Positions 44,459 through 56,445 of a stretch of DNA of 64,000 nucleotides are shown in pieces. The notes below the pieces were generated by a model. It did not search any database and was not told where the DNA came from. It was given only the letters and a program-made list of their open reading frames with translations. Each line of letters begins with the position of its first letter. Within the stretch, counting starts at the first letter, position 1. Both the position numbers and the translations under genes were made by a program. Origin of the DNA: Codonopsis lanceolata (taxonomy: Eukaryota > Streptophyta > Magnoliopsida > Asterales > Campanulaceae). The stretch covers positions 91,307,401 to 91,371,400 of the forward strand of contig CM028379.1 in assembly GCA_013146195.2 (NCBI GenBank), in the 5' to 3' direction.

Positions 44459-45025
44459 AATATATCATATCTATTTTGCCCGTACACTCTCGAGATACAA
44501 TGTTTCTTACCAAAGTGGGACTTGACTTAGTATCAACCTTGTTGAACAGGAAATCTGGAATGCTCTTCTTGCAGGACAGGTACAAAGAATGAAATAAAAT
44601 GGAAGATGTACAAGGAGAGGGAGAGACTACCACATGACAATTAAAGTTCATGCGCTTGACGTGTTCCCTACATATACGAGATAGTCAATCTGTTCTTTTT
44701 TAACTTTTCACCTTGACATGTTCCTTAAAGTTCATGCCCTTGACGTGTTCTTCGTGAGAAAATATCTTTAGTAACCAAGTGCTAAAAGAGACGATTATCC
44801 CACTAAAAAATCTAATGGCTAAGAATTTTTATTTGGGCCCCATTTTCTAAATGCAATTTTCTTTTTAATATCTCGTAAATAGGGACTACCAACAGGGTCT
44901 TAGAGAAACGACAGTAAGATTGCTATTAGAAATACCAAAAGGGCATTACGACTAGCAAACCTTAGAGATTCGCAGTGGTGACTTTAGTGTCTTCACATGC
45001 AATGAAGGCGATGGAGTTAATTACG
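44459..45025. other. Intergenic DNA with a dispersed short repeat
   Basis: The segment at about 44805-44850 (AATGGCTAAGAATTTTTATT, then TGGGCC) is nearly identical to 34372-34410. No gene was seen. Confidence 0.4.
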
Positions 45026-45660
45026 CTAGTTTTTTTAATCCGTGTGTTAAAAGTATGTCAATTAAATCGTACATAAATAAAATAAAGAGAATCAGTTTAT
45101 TAGTAATTACATATAAGCATGTCACTAATCATTATAGATTCTAAAAAATTTCTTTATACACAACATTTGTTATCTTATTAGTTGATTTTTCATCTTCACC
45201 GCATATCAAAATCTTCAAACCAAAATAATTTGTTACTCTAAAAACTACGACATATAACTGTCCATGGCTAAATACTGATTTTTTTTAAAAAGAGATCTAC
45301 GCGCAATTATTGACTTTGACACTTGTTAATTGTCATTGCATATGATACCAGCAATACAAATTGTCTTATCTGGAACTTGAAAAACTGTCTTACATCGGAT
45401 AGAGTTAATGACAATCTTGGGATAAAAACATTTTCTCAAACATTGCTTCTTTTCAAAATTTTTGTTTCAACAATATTATCCCCAAGATTTATGATGATTA
45501 GTTTTGTTCTATTGCACAACCCTACAGTATGGTCAATGTTTCTCAATAGCATTACTAGATCACTAGTTTTAAGTGTCAATTCATGGTCTGACAACCCCGA
45601 ACACTTTATACTATTCAAAAACTTTGTATAATGAATGTCTTTGAACAAACTTGAATTTTT
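45026..45660 (-). mobile_element. Helitron 3' fragment with PIF1-type helicase C terminus
   Basis: On the minus strand the frame shows FLNSIKCSGL, VMLLRNIDHTVGLCNRTKL and NLGDNIVETKIL (45436-45648). After an in-frame TGA it continues VFIPRLSLTLSDVRQFFKF and YAMTINKCQSQ, then after another stop FSHGQLYVVVFRVTN. These are the last helicase motifs of plant RepHel. The 3' end may be at 45026-45029, where AAAAAACTAG matches the Helitron terminus style. The Rep domain and the upstream helicase are absent. Confidence 0.82.
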
Positions 45661-45749
45661 TCCGTCCTGTAAATAGATTCTGAACTCAAATAAGTTCTTC
45701 CTTTTAAATGATTACTTTTATTAAATTATATTTGTATTTTATGAATAAA

Positions 45750-46654
45750 GAAATTTTTGAGAAGAAAATAAGCTAAAATCAAAATAACGAAATTATTTTT
45801 ACCGTTAACTATTATTTTTGTTTTGTAAATTATTTTGATTTTAATAACTTCCATTATTTTTTTTGTTTTATTGTCTTCGTAACTATTATTTTTGTTTTAT
45901 TTTTAGGAATTAGTTTTACAGAAAAATTTTGTTATGTAATTTTTTATTATTATTTTGCTAACCTCTGTTTAAATTGTTTTGTTTTATTGACTCTGTAACT
46001 ATTATTTTTGTTCCATCAAATATTTTTATTTTACTAACGTAGTTTTGTTTTACATAACTATTTTAAGAATTTGTTTTAAACTTTTGTTCCGTAAATTATT
46101 TTTATAATTTTACTAACCTTAGCTTAAATTATTTTTGTTTTATTAACTCTGTAACTATTATTTTTGTTAACTAAAATATTTTTATTTAACTAATATACTT
46201 TTGTGTTACATAGCTATTTTTGAGAATTTGTTTTAAAATTTTGTTCCATAAATTATTTTTATTATTTTAGTAATCTTAGTTTAAATTGTTTGGTTTTTAT
46301 CGACTTTGTAACTATTATTTTCGTTCCATCAAATATTTTTATTTTACTAATGTATTTTTGTTTTACTTATATATTTTTAAGAATTTGTTTTAAACTTTTG
46401 TTCCGTAAATTATTTTATTTTACTAACCTCTTATAGTTTTGTTTTCTTGACTCTGGAACTATTATTTTTGTTTTAATTACTATTTTTTATGTTTAAGAGA
46501 GAAAATGTTTAAACATAATTGAAAAATAGGAGATGGTGATGATGAGAGAGAAAATAGGGAGGAGACTGGAGGGAGAGAAATACAACCAGAGAAGACAGGA
46601 GAAAGAAATAGTGAAATGGTAACTCAAAAATTAATAATTTAAAAGTGAGATTTT

Positions 46655-46695
<41 letters not shown>

Positions 46696-47498
46696 ACTAA
46701 TATATTTTTGTTTTACATAGCTATTTTTGGGAATTTGTTTTAAAATTTTGTTCCGTAAATTATTTTAGTAACCTCAGTTTAAATTGTTTTTGTTTTTATT
46801 GACTGTGTAACTATTATTTTCGTTCCATCAAATATTTTTATTTTACTAACATATTTTTTTTACATATATATTTTTAAGAATTTGTTTTAAACGTTTGTTC
46901 TGTAAATTATTTTATTTTACTAACCTCTGCATTAAATTACTTTTGTTTTGTTGATTCTGTAACTTTTATTTTTATAGTGGCTTGTTTCATAAATTATTTT
47001 TATTTTACTAACCTCTTATATTTTTGTTTTTTGACCACGGAACTGTTATTTTTATTTTAATTACTATTTTTTATGTTTAAAGAGAGAAAAATGTTTAAAC
47101 ATAATTAAAAGAGAGGAGATGGTGGCGATGAGAGAGAAAATAGTGAGGAGACGGGAGAGAGAAAGATAAATACAACCAGAGAAGATATGAAAAAGAAATA
47201 GTGAAATGGTAACTCAAAAGTCAATAATTCAAAAAAGTGAGATTTTGGAGGGAGAAATATACCCTTGTCATTATATATATATATATATATTACTATTTTT
47301 TATGTTTAAAGAGAGAAAAATGTTTAAACATAATTAAAAGAGAGGAGATGGTGGTGATGAGAGAGAAAATAGTGATGAGACAGGAGAGAGAAAGAGAAAT
47401 ATAACCAGAGAAGATATGAGAAAGAAAGAGTAAAATGGTAACTCAAAAATCAATAATTCAAAAAAGGGAGATTTTGGAGGGAGAAATCTACCATTGTC

Positions 47499-47560
<62 letters not shown>
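45750..47560. repeat. AT-rich complex tandem array
   Basis: A subrepeat of about 115-160 bp carrying GTAACTATTATTTTTGTT, AAATATTTTTATTTTACTAA and AAGAATTTGTTTTAAA recurs at least seven times (near 45879, 45994, 46151, 46308, 46454, 46806 and 46958). A second module of about 230 bp, with GAGAGGAGATGGTGGxGATG and GAAATAGTGAAATGGTAACT, appears three times (about 46478-46660, 47057-47290 and 47290-47500), each ending in a TA microsatellite. The last TA run is 47501-47559. Confidence 0.85.
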
Positions 47561-47562
<2 letters not shown>

Positions 47563-49128
47563 ATGGCATGTTAGGGAATACTGAGAATTATTTAAAAATA
47601 AAATAAAGTTGAAGGGATCTTGGAAAAATGGGTTCAGCACATGGGGTTTAAGTTTAATTCTTTTGGGCTTAAATAACAATTTGGTTATCCTATTTTTCAA
47701 CTTTTTTTTGTTAAGTTCATTATATATATATTTTTCTCAATTTAGTGACTATATTTAACAAATCAAGTCAATAAGGTTACTGATGATTATTTCCGTTAGA
47801 ATAGGCAACTTTCAGACTTTCCTATGCTTAATCTTCTTCGACTTACATCTCCCTACTGAAGTTGCTTGCTCATGGCTCAACACAAGAACCGAAAGTGCTT
47901 GTAGAACATGTCAAAGTAAGCTTTCACATTTTAAAAAAAATTGCATATAAAAAGCACTTTGGGTTTTGGAACATTGATTTTTTACGTCGGCAACTCCGGT
48001 GGCTAATATTTTCCTAGAATTCTGACCAGTTTTTTTAAAAATTCCAAAGTAACGATGGATCTGGATAAAAACCCCATCACAATAGTCTTCAATAGAAACT
48101 GTATTAGGCAATGATGTTGGGATATAGAAATCATTAGTGAAATCATCAAAACCCAAAAAAATCCCATAATTGGGCACACTAGCTGGATATGATCTGAACC
48201 ATCCATTGTTGCAAACTGATCCAAAATCGACGTGTCAAGCGTGGTCGTTAGACTTGGATTGAGGCTCAGACGAAGAAGAAGAAGAACTATCTGACTGAGT
48301 AGTACTGGACAGGGGTTGACCCGAATTAGCAAAACGGGCAGCAGCGGCTTGAATCTCCCATTGTCGCAAACTAATCCAAAATCGACATGTCAAGCGTCGT
48401 CGTTTCACTCTCCATTTCTACCGAATGCGACTGAGACTCGACTTGAGGCTCAGACGAGGAAGAAGAAGAATTATCCAAAATTGACATGTTAAAAGTAGAA
48501 GACGAATTGATAGAGTGATTGAGCAGTGATAATGAATAATATGTAAATTAACGAAGAGATAAAGAGATTGAAATAGTGGAGATGAAGAGAGAGAGAGAGT
48601 GATTGGGGAAGAAAAAGTCTTCCCTAGTTTGATTTGAGCGGAGAAGAAGACCTCCAAAACTCTCAATCTCAAATGAAGTAAGGGTGTTTTTGGATTTTTC
48701 TAAAAGATTTAAACTTTTCATCTAAATACATGGATAGAGTGATGAACGTACTAATTATATAAAAGTGGAGTGATTAAATTAATGAAAAAAATGTACAGCG
48801 AGCTGTTAAGCACTTAAGCCTGATTTGCTTTGAAATTCTTAACGGAGTTAACAGACGTCGATCAAATAATTTCCAATTCAATTTAAAAACCCGGAATTGT
48901 TTCGAACTTTGTGCTAAACATTATATAATTGCTCGATTATGCATGGAAACCTATATTAAACACAGAAACATAAATAATAATATTTTCAAAGCATAATTAA
49001 CTCAAAAATAATACAAAATAGAAGAAAATTTTCAGGAAAATTCGTGAAAATATTGAGCTCATCACAAGCTTAACGAAAAAAAATTAGAAAGTAAGGTGAC
49101 CAAATTGCTATATAAACCATTCTTTTAT
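47561..49128 (-). other. Spacer with an internally duplicated gene-like fragment
   Basis: The minus strand at about 47940-48660 has broken coding-like stretches (EIQAAAARFANSGQP, SSSSSSEPQ, PNYGIFLGFDDFTNDFYIPT). A block of about 95 bp (CAAACTGATCCAAAATCGAC to GAAGAAGAAGAA) is directly repeated at 48205-48295 and 48360-48478. Stops and frame changes show it is not functional as it stands. The protein family was not recognised. Confidence 0.4.
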
Positions 49129-50546
49129 TGTAACGCCCCAAACTCGGTACCGACACCGCGATCCCACAATTTGGCCATGTCAGTAACAATCATAACTTAA
49201 ATCACTAATGTTCCAATCTCATAATAATTAAATCTTAAACATCCTTGATTAAAGTCAAAATAAACCCAAAATAATTAAATACAAAATCTATCTAATATTT
49301 AACATGAGTCCATAATTTATTTAAAATACCATCGAGTAATTCGATAAGAAAAGACTAAATCCAAAATTCTCGAGAGCCGTTATCTTGGTCTACCCGAACA
49401 GAAATCCTCTATTAATTCTTACTCATTACCTAAGAAGAAGAATATGAAGGGGTGAGCGAACAATGCTCAGTAAGTTCATATAAAACTCATCCGGTTACTA
49501 AGGAGGAGTTGACCAGAAATAAATCAGAGATGAATATTTTTAGAATAGTTAAAATTCATTATTTAAAAATCGATAAGCGGAAGCAGTTTTTTTTTTTCAA
49601 TTGTCAAACAGAAGATCGGAATTCTAAAGAAAAATAAATACTCAACGATTGACTCGAGTAGTCCACTGCCATCAACCGTCCCATACCAGTTGAAGACAAC
49701 AATTAAACTACTCACAGATATGTACTCATGATTCCAAGTGAAAGATAATAATGCAAGAAGTAAACTCGAGTAACCAATTGTCATCAACCATCTCATACCA
49801 GCTGATGACAACAGATTACTCACAGAATTCCATGATCACATAAGCAATTCATAAATCATAGTTCATAGTTCATAGATCATAATTCACGTATCGTAATTCA
49901 TAGATCATTGATATATTCGGATAACCACGCCACAGGCCAAGTGGCGTTCACAAACATCATAATTCATAGTTTCATAATTCATAGTGTCATAAATTCAACT
50001 TAGTGATCATGGTAGAATTTCAAGTAATCAAATACTTTTACAAAATCAGAAATCGCCAAAAATCATACTTTTCATATCAAAGGCATCTCACATAAAATTC
50101 AATAATTATGTGAGAATTAGCAGAAAATCAAATCATGAGTTTGAATGAAGTGTAAGTGACAGAGTTCGAATTCAAATGCCAATTTAAAGTCGGCGTACGT
50201 TTCAAAAACATTGATATCAAGGAAGTAATGAGAACCTAACAAACGGTACATAAAATATTGGAGACCTAAAAGAGGTATAATCCCTCACCTCGAAATACTT
50301 AGAAAAATAATTCTTTCCATGCGTACAATCGTCTCACGCTCGTTCGTCCAAATCTAACATTAATGTAACATAGTACCAGTTAATATATTTATGTAAGCAC
50401 ATCTATTACATAATTTATTTCCATTATTATTATTATTATTATTATTATTTTCTGTCACCTCATTCCCAAATTCATCTAACTGTCACCATCACTTAATATA
50501 TAATCAATAGAATTACCACAAACAAACCCCACACACGACTGTACAC

Positions 50547-50581
<35 letters not shown>

Positions 50582-51224
50582 TGTATGTATCTATAGCATA
50601 GTACTTGACATATTATATATAATTATCTAAAACCACATACAATGACACACACACTCACACACGCTTCACACACACACACACACACATCATTATCCCCTAT
50701 TTCGGTTGTTCTTATTCTGCTTCTCCCTTTTTCATTTTTTTTTACACAAACACATATCACAGACCCTTCTTCCTCATTGTGTTTTAAATCTTTTCTTCTT
50801 TCACCGAATTAATACTATTAACCACAGCGCCGAAGGAAAAACAAAGATGAAGACTTACATCGGTTTCTCCTGCAAAAAACGAATGCTGCTCTCGTTCCGT
50901 TTCTCTCTCGCACGGTGGGTGAAGAAAACATCTGTTGTCTATCCATTTCTCCCTTTCTCACAAACTCTAAATATATAAAACCATACTAGGTTTTCTAACC
51001 CTAAAATTAAATGGACCTATTTTTAATTAGGTACTATTATTAGGGAATTGTAATTAAATCTAGTCACAAGTGGGCCAAACCCAACCTAAATTAATTAGTT
51101 ACTAAATAGGTTCAAAGCATTAATTTAACACAAATAATTATAACATTAATTATATAGGTCCAAAACGATTATAATATTAATTAACGCCAATTAATATTTT
51201 AGCTAAAATTATCGGGGTATTACA
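49129..51224 (-). repeat. Tekay-like LTR (2096 bp)
   Basis: The borders are TGTAACGCCCC and GGGGTATTACA, imperfect inverted ends. A purine tract (minus strand CTTTTAAGGGGGTGAGAG) directly precedes the LTR at 51225-51243. Internal repeats: a direct duplication with CATCAACCxTCxCATACCAG (about 49667-49700 and 49783-49815), a CATAATTCATAG minisatellite (49850-50000), an ATT run (50424-50450), a TA run (50549-50579) and CA tracts (50640-50690). Confidence 0.85.
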
Positions 51225-51272
51225 CTCTCACCCCCTTAAAAGAAGTTTAGTCCCTAAACTTAACGTACCTAA

Positions 51273-52520
51273 TCAGTCGAAGAGGTCTGGATGTCTTTCT
51301 CGCATATATTCCTCTAATTCCCAAGTAGCCTTTCTCTCGGTGTGATTAGTCCACTGTACCTTCACGTACGGAATGGTACGTCTTTTCAATACTTGATCTT
51401 TCCGGTCCACTATACAAACTGGTTGTTCATCGTAGCATAAATCTTCCCGCAATTGTAAGGGTTCGAAGGCAATCATGTGGCTTGGATCTGGGACGTACTT
51501 TCTCAACATTGACACATGGAACACATTGTGGACTCGAAAGCGTGGCTGGCTGCAAATGTCAGCGACTTCCCCCCACCCGATCCAATATTTCAAAAGGACC
51601 ACCAAATCTCGGACCGAGTTTCCCCTTAATGTCAAGTCTCATAACTCCCCTTGTCGGTGAAATCTTGAGAAACACATGATCTCCAACTTCAAACCCAAGT
51701 TCGCGACGACGCTTATCGGCATACGATTTCTATCTATTCTAGGCCGTAAGGAGTCTTTGTTTGATCAACTGTACCTTATCCGATGTCATCTGCACAAGTT
51801 CTGGTCCCAACAGTTGTCTTTCGCCTACTTCATCCCAACACGTAGGTGATCTACATCTCTTCCATACAATGCTTAAATGCGATTGCCATACCAATACTAG
51901 CATGAAAGCTATTGTTATACGTAAACTCAACCAACGGAAGATGGTTATCCCAATTCCCTTGTAAATCCAAAGTACAAGCCCTAAGCATATCTTCCAACGT
52001 TTGTATGGTTCGTTCTGACTGGCCATCTGTCTGTGGATGGAAAGTCGCACTCATGCTGAAATTTGTGCCTAAGGCCTTCTGTAAGCTACCCCAAAACTTC
52101 GAAGTGAAACGGGCATCGCGGTCTAAAACTATAGATACTGGAACCCCATGTAGTCTGACAATCTCGTCAATGTACAACTTCGCTAGCTTCTCCAAAGAGT
52201 CATTAATCTTGAAAGCAAGAAAATGGGCTGACTTGGTCAATCGATCTACGATAACCCAAATAGCATTGTGCCCTTTTAGCGTTCTAGGTAACCCTACCAT
52301 GAAGTCCATAGTAATGTGTTCCCACTTTCATTCGGGAATCGGTAGTGACTGTAACATTCCACCAGGTCGTTGATGTTCACTCTTAACCTGTTGGCACACT
52401 AAGAACTTAGAGACAAATTCAGCAATTTCTCGTTTCATACTTTCCCTCCAAAACGTCTCTTTCATGTCTCGATACATTTTTGTACCCCCCAGGATGTACC
52501 GTAAACCTTGAATTGTGAGC
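51273..52520 (-). pseudogene. Tekay-like integrase with chromodomain-like C terminus (broken)
   Basis: The zinc finger region (TVHPGGTKMYRDMKETFW, then FLVCQQVKS) has phenylalanine where the first cysteine of the last pair is expected. A TGA near 52328 interrupts PE-KWEHI. The core follows: MDFMVGLPRTL, VDRLTKSAHFL, DRDARFTSKFW, FHPQTDGQSERTIQ. After frameshifts the C terminus shows FRVHNVFHVSMLRKYVPD and VQWTNHTERKATWELEEYMR, a chromodomain-like end ending at 51273. Chromodomains are thought to direct insertion to marked chromatin. Confidence 0.87.
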
Positions 52521-52616
52521 CTCTTCTGACACTTCTCTTTTTAACTCCACATCCGATGGTACGCAAATCTTTCTTCCAAAACATAGAATACCATCCCCTC
52601 CAAGTCGAAAATTTAT

Positions 52617-53310
52617 CTAAGCTCCCATCTTTACACCTTCCCAAATTTTCATTAACTCTGGATCAACTCTCTGAGCCATTTTTATTATTTCTAGTGACGA
52701 CGGTTTAAGACTCAAACGAGCCAAATAACCTTTTCCTCCTCTTACCCGCACTTCTAGGCCCAAATTCTTGATCTCTTCGAGAAGTCTCTTCTCCTTTGTC
52801 AGCATCATTGCTAATGTTCCCCTACTCTTGCGACTCAAGGCATCAACCACTACATTGGCCTTGCCTAGGTGATATAAAATGGTGCAGTCGTAATCCTTAA
52901 ACAACTCTAATCACCTTCTCTGTCTCATGTTCAATTCCTTCTGGGTAAAAATGTACTTCAGGCTCTTGTGATCTGTGTAAATCTCGCATGTCACCCCATA
53001 TAACTAGTGTCTCCAAATCTTCAATTCAAACACCACTGCGGCCAACTCTAAATCGTGGGTTGGGTAATTCTTCTCAAATTTCTTCAACTGTCGTGATGTA
53101 TAGGCAATCACCTTCCCACCTTGCATCAGGATGCACCCCAGACCATTCAAAGAAGCGTGCTATAGATCCTGACAATCGTGCCGTTCGATGGTAAAGTAAG
53201 AATTGGTCTTTGAAACCAATCTTTTCTTCAATTCTTGAAAGCTGGACTCACAGTCCTCTGTCCACACAAATTTCATGTTCTTTTGGACAGAAGTGCGAAG
53301 TTTCATACGA
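52617..53310 (-). pseudogene. Tekay-like RNase H, joined directly to the protease
   Basis: The minus strand reads FVWTEDCESSFQELKKRL (about 53225-53285), the start of the RT-RNase H connection. RNase H follows in several frames, including LELAAVVFELK-like and YTDHKSL-like segments around 52960-53060, then FKDYDCTILYHLGKANVVVDALSRKS split as FKDYDCTILYHLGK and NVVVDALSRKS near 52830-52900. No RT palm motifs lie upstream. The preceding residues belong to the protease. Confidence 0.82.
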
Positions 53311-54213
53311 TGTGCGAGTGTGGTACATATAATTGAGTGTGTGGCACTAGGATCAATCAATACATATACGTCACGAGAGTAAAGCTGGACGGAATATGCC
53401 ACTACGTCATTTGTAGTCCTTGCATCTCTAGCTGTCATTGCAAATATCCTTCTTTGTCCTCTCGGTTTGGTCCTATCTTTCCCCATTGCTTCTTGATTAG
53501 CACCACCCTTCGGTGGTTCTGCGCCTCCCCGGCCGATCCACGGCCTTATGTCCCACCTTGTTGCAATTGAAGCAAGCCCCTTTGTCCAAAGCATACTTGT
53601 CTTGTGGTTCTTCCCCACCTACCACAAAAGTCGATTGGTATTGAATATGCACCCTTTTCTCGATTATGCCATTGATTACGATTTCGTCCACGGTTCCGAT
53701 TACGCCACCGATTACTGGCGATGACCTTGGTTACGATTCGCCACCGATTCTGGCGATGGCCATGATTATAATTCGACTTGGCGGTTGGTCCTTACGTTAT
53801 CATTGTTCTTTGTATTCCTTCTTTTATTTCCATAGCCATTCCCCTCTTGCTGCTTACCATGATTCCTGTCAGAACTATCTTCAGGACCCCTCTTTCTCTC
53901 ATCCTTCTTCCTTTGATACTCGGCAGACTCTAGCTCCATCACACGAGCTCTGTCCAGCACATCAACATAGGTGGGTAATTGAAGAGGAGTCAGCCTATAG
54001 CTAATCTGACTATTTAGACCTCTGTCAAACTACCTAGCTTTCTGACCATCCTCAGCAAAAAGAGCAGGAACAAATTTTGACAACTCGATGAATTTTGCGT
54101 TGTACTTGTCAACCATCATTTTCCCTTGTTCGAGGTTAAGAAATTCCACTAGCTTCCTGTCCTTCATACTTGGTGGAAAATACTCCTTGTTGAATGTCTC
54201 CACGAATATGTCC
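53311..54213 (-). pseudogene. Tekay-like gag, zinc knuckle and protease (broken)
   Basis: The gag segment MWDIFVETFNKEYFPPSMKD (about 54150-54210) continues with LEQGKMMVDKYNAKFIELSK, and after a stop near 54031 with LPTYVDVLDRARVMELE. The zinc knuckle reads CFNCNKVGHKAVDR, with arginine in place of the fourth cysteine. The protease box reads VLIDPSATHS (about 53340-53370) instead of D-S-G-A-T-H-S. Each of these is a loss-of-function change. Confidence 0.82.
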
Positions 54214-54668
54214 CACATCGAGTAGATGTGGGACTTGTGATTGATTTTAAGATAGCCGTGCGCGCTCTGCGCGCTACTATCAGGCACCAACATCATCCAT
54301 GGACTTTTGGGTCGGCTTGTGGTGGGCACGATGACCCAAGTGCGGCGTGCTGGTGGGTCGGTGTGTGGGCTACACATAGTGGACCGGGCTCACAGTGGCT
54401 CGGGTCGTTACAAAATGGTATCGGCGTGTGGGAACAAAGTCTTTGTGCGAATCGAACAAAGTGCTACACATGACTCTTGATTCTTGCATCACCCGGGGTA
54501 TGACTCGGACTTGACGAGGACGTCAATGATTTAAGTGGGGGAGATTGTAATACTCCATCCCACATCGGGTAGATGTGGGAATTGTGTGAGGTGTTTATAA
54601 GATGGTCCACCTACCTGCAGACACGAACATCATCCATGGACTTTTAGATTCGACTTGTGGTGGGCTGA
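54214..54668 (+). mobile_element. TRIM-type mini-retrotransposon (two LTR pieces)
   Basis: Two direct repeats (54214-54412 and 54546-54668) share CCCACATCGRGTAGATGTGG, ATCATCCATGGACTTTT and CTTGTGGTGGGC. Between them lie a primer-site-like TGGTATCGGCG (54416-54426) just after a TTACA end, and a purine tract AAGTGGGGGAGAT (54533-54545) just before TGTAAT. With an internal region of only about 130 bp this is TRIM layout. The first LTR lacks its 5' end and the second is cut by the following Tat LTR. Confidence 0.75.
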
Positions 54669-56442
54669 TGTGACACCCAATTTCGTACCCACTGGTATGT
54701 GGTGACATAAAATATCAAGAAGCTGTTAAAACTTAACAAATGTCAAGTTGCAGGAGTCAAAAATGCGAAAGGAAAAACGGGATCTGCAAAAGCGATGAAG
54801 CTGCGAGGGGTAAAGTGCAAAAATCAAACTTCCAGCGGCTTGGTGCCGCGAGACCATGGTGCCGCACTGCGGGTCTCCTGGCCGCACCATGCCCATTCAC
54901 GAGCTTGTGAGAAAGAAATTGTACAACTTTTAAAGCACAAAGTACAAGCCGCCCGATGCGAGGAGACAATCGAAGAATTCCACTGGCGTCCTCATCCCTC
55001 ACTATAAATAGAGACCCAGGTCCCCTCTCATTTCTCTGCGTAATTCCTCGCGATTTTTAGATCGCGGCGAAGCTCGCTTGCTTCTTCCGATAATATTAGT
55101 ACGAGAGAGGTGCGAGATAGGTGAGTGGAAGCCCCTATAGTCTCCAAACCCCGTCAAACTACGCCAAATCAAAAACCCATAGGTTATAAGTGATCCCTAG
55201 CCTAGTTGTTAGGTATCCACCTCAAATCCCAGTCCAAAATCCCAAAATAAGCCGTTACTGGAGAGTAACGAGCTAAAAAGTCAAAAACTAAGTCTAGGTT
55301 CCGCCCAACTAAAAGGCCAAAACCTACCCAAATAAAGGCGTCACTACTGCAGGAGTTGATAAGCCCAAACTTCAAAAATCAAGCAGTCATCACCACTTGC
55401 CTCAGTTCAAAACAAAAGACTCCCTCTCACGAAGGGACAGGCGAGCACACCGCCGCTCTAAAGGTAATACCTTTAAGAGCGTATTTTATTTCATTTGTAT
55501 TTTTTGTCTTTTATTTATTTTTCAAAAGTTGTTATTTAAATCCGCAATGTAGCCAATATAAGCCGTTGTCTTTGCCGGATTAGATTAGGAAATATTATGT
55601 AAAAGAGCGTTATAATGGCCAAATATTCTTAAAATATGTTTGTAATTATTGGAAGGAGGCAGTGCCGAGTCAGTAAATAATGTAGCCACGAATGTATCTG
55701 TTTAAATTTCCCTTGTCAAAATAAGACCTTATTTATTTGCTAGATAAATATAACAATGAGCATACTTGACCAAAAGCGTTTTGAGACCGAAAGGCGAGTT
55801 GGGTGCCTAGCACCTTCCCAACTCGTAACTTAGCCCCCGAACCAGCTTTCTAAAATCTACGGTTTTCTTTTACGGTTTTCCTTTATTTTTGCCTTAAAAT
55901 AAAGGTGGCGACTCTAAAACTTTCGGATCCGGTGGGGCCTCGCAACATTCCCTCTTTGCACTTTCTGTTCTCCCAAAAAAGGGAGATCACGGGAATGGAG
56001 GGTGATGTATTCCCATATCTGGTATCCCTAAACAAGGGATAACTTGATGCGGGAAACCCATAGCTCCATAGTGATCGATGGGCCATAAGGCTATTTTCAA
56101 TAAATCCATAAGTGGGGGCGTCGCAATATCCTTTCTTGCACTTCTATTTTCCCTTGAAAGATAAAAGGGAGAATGAGAATGGAAGGGTAATGCATTCCCA
56201 TATCTGTTATCCCGAAATAAGGGATAACTTGACATGGAAAACCATTAGTTCCCATTTTGGATACAAAATCCACTCAAGGCAACAGAGGCACATTCCAACG
56301 TGCTAATATAGGCGGACACTCCTCTCGCACTTTGGATTTCGTCTTCCCTAAACAAGGGAGGGTGGAGCGAGCGGTGGTGTCCCACATCTGCGTCTGGCGC
56401 ACCCCTATCCAAGGGCGCGGCGAGGCACATCCGGGAACCTCA
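54669..56442 (+). repeat. Tat-type LTR (1774 bp), plus orientation
   Basis: It starts TGTGACACCCAATTTCGTAC and ends ACCTCA before the primer site. It is the inverted-orientation relative of 41797-43557. A promoter-like CACTATAAATAGAGACC lies at 55002-55018. The last third has three tandem units, each with a CCCxAAACAAGGGA-like phrase and CATTCCCATATCTG (about 55930-56100, 56115-56260, 56290-56430). GGTGGCGACTCTAAAAC at 55909-55925 resembles a second primer site inside the LTR. Confidence 0.78.
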
Positions 56443-56445
56443 CGG

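Larger units (their letters stand above)
49129..54213 (-). mobile_element. Ty3/Gypsy chromovirus (Tekay/Del-like), RT-deleted, minus strand
   Basis: A complete 3' LTR (49129-51224) is followed on the minus strand by a polypurine tract and a pol/gag region read from 54213 down to 51273: gag, CCHC knuckle, protease, RNase H, integrase, chromodomain-like end. The LTR length above 2 kb and the C-terminal domain fit Tekay/Del. The protease is joined directly to the end of the RT/RNase H connection near 53290, so most of the RT is deleted. The 5' end of gag is cut by a TRIM at about 54214. Confidence 0.88.

Noticed and set aside
47660..48870. Possible second Pack-MULE around the gene-like fragment
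   Set aside because: I compared the left (ATTTGGTTATCC...) and right (AGTGATTAAATTAATG...) margins and they are not inverted repeats of each other.
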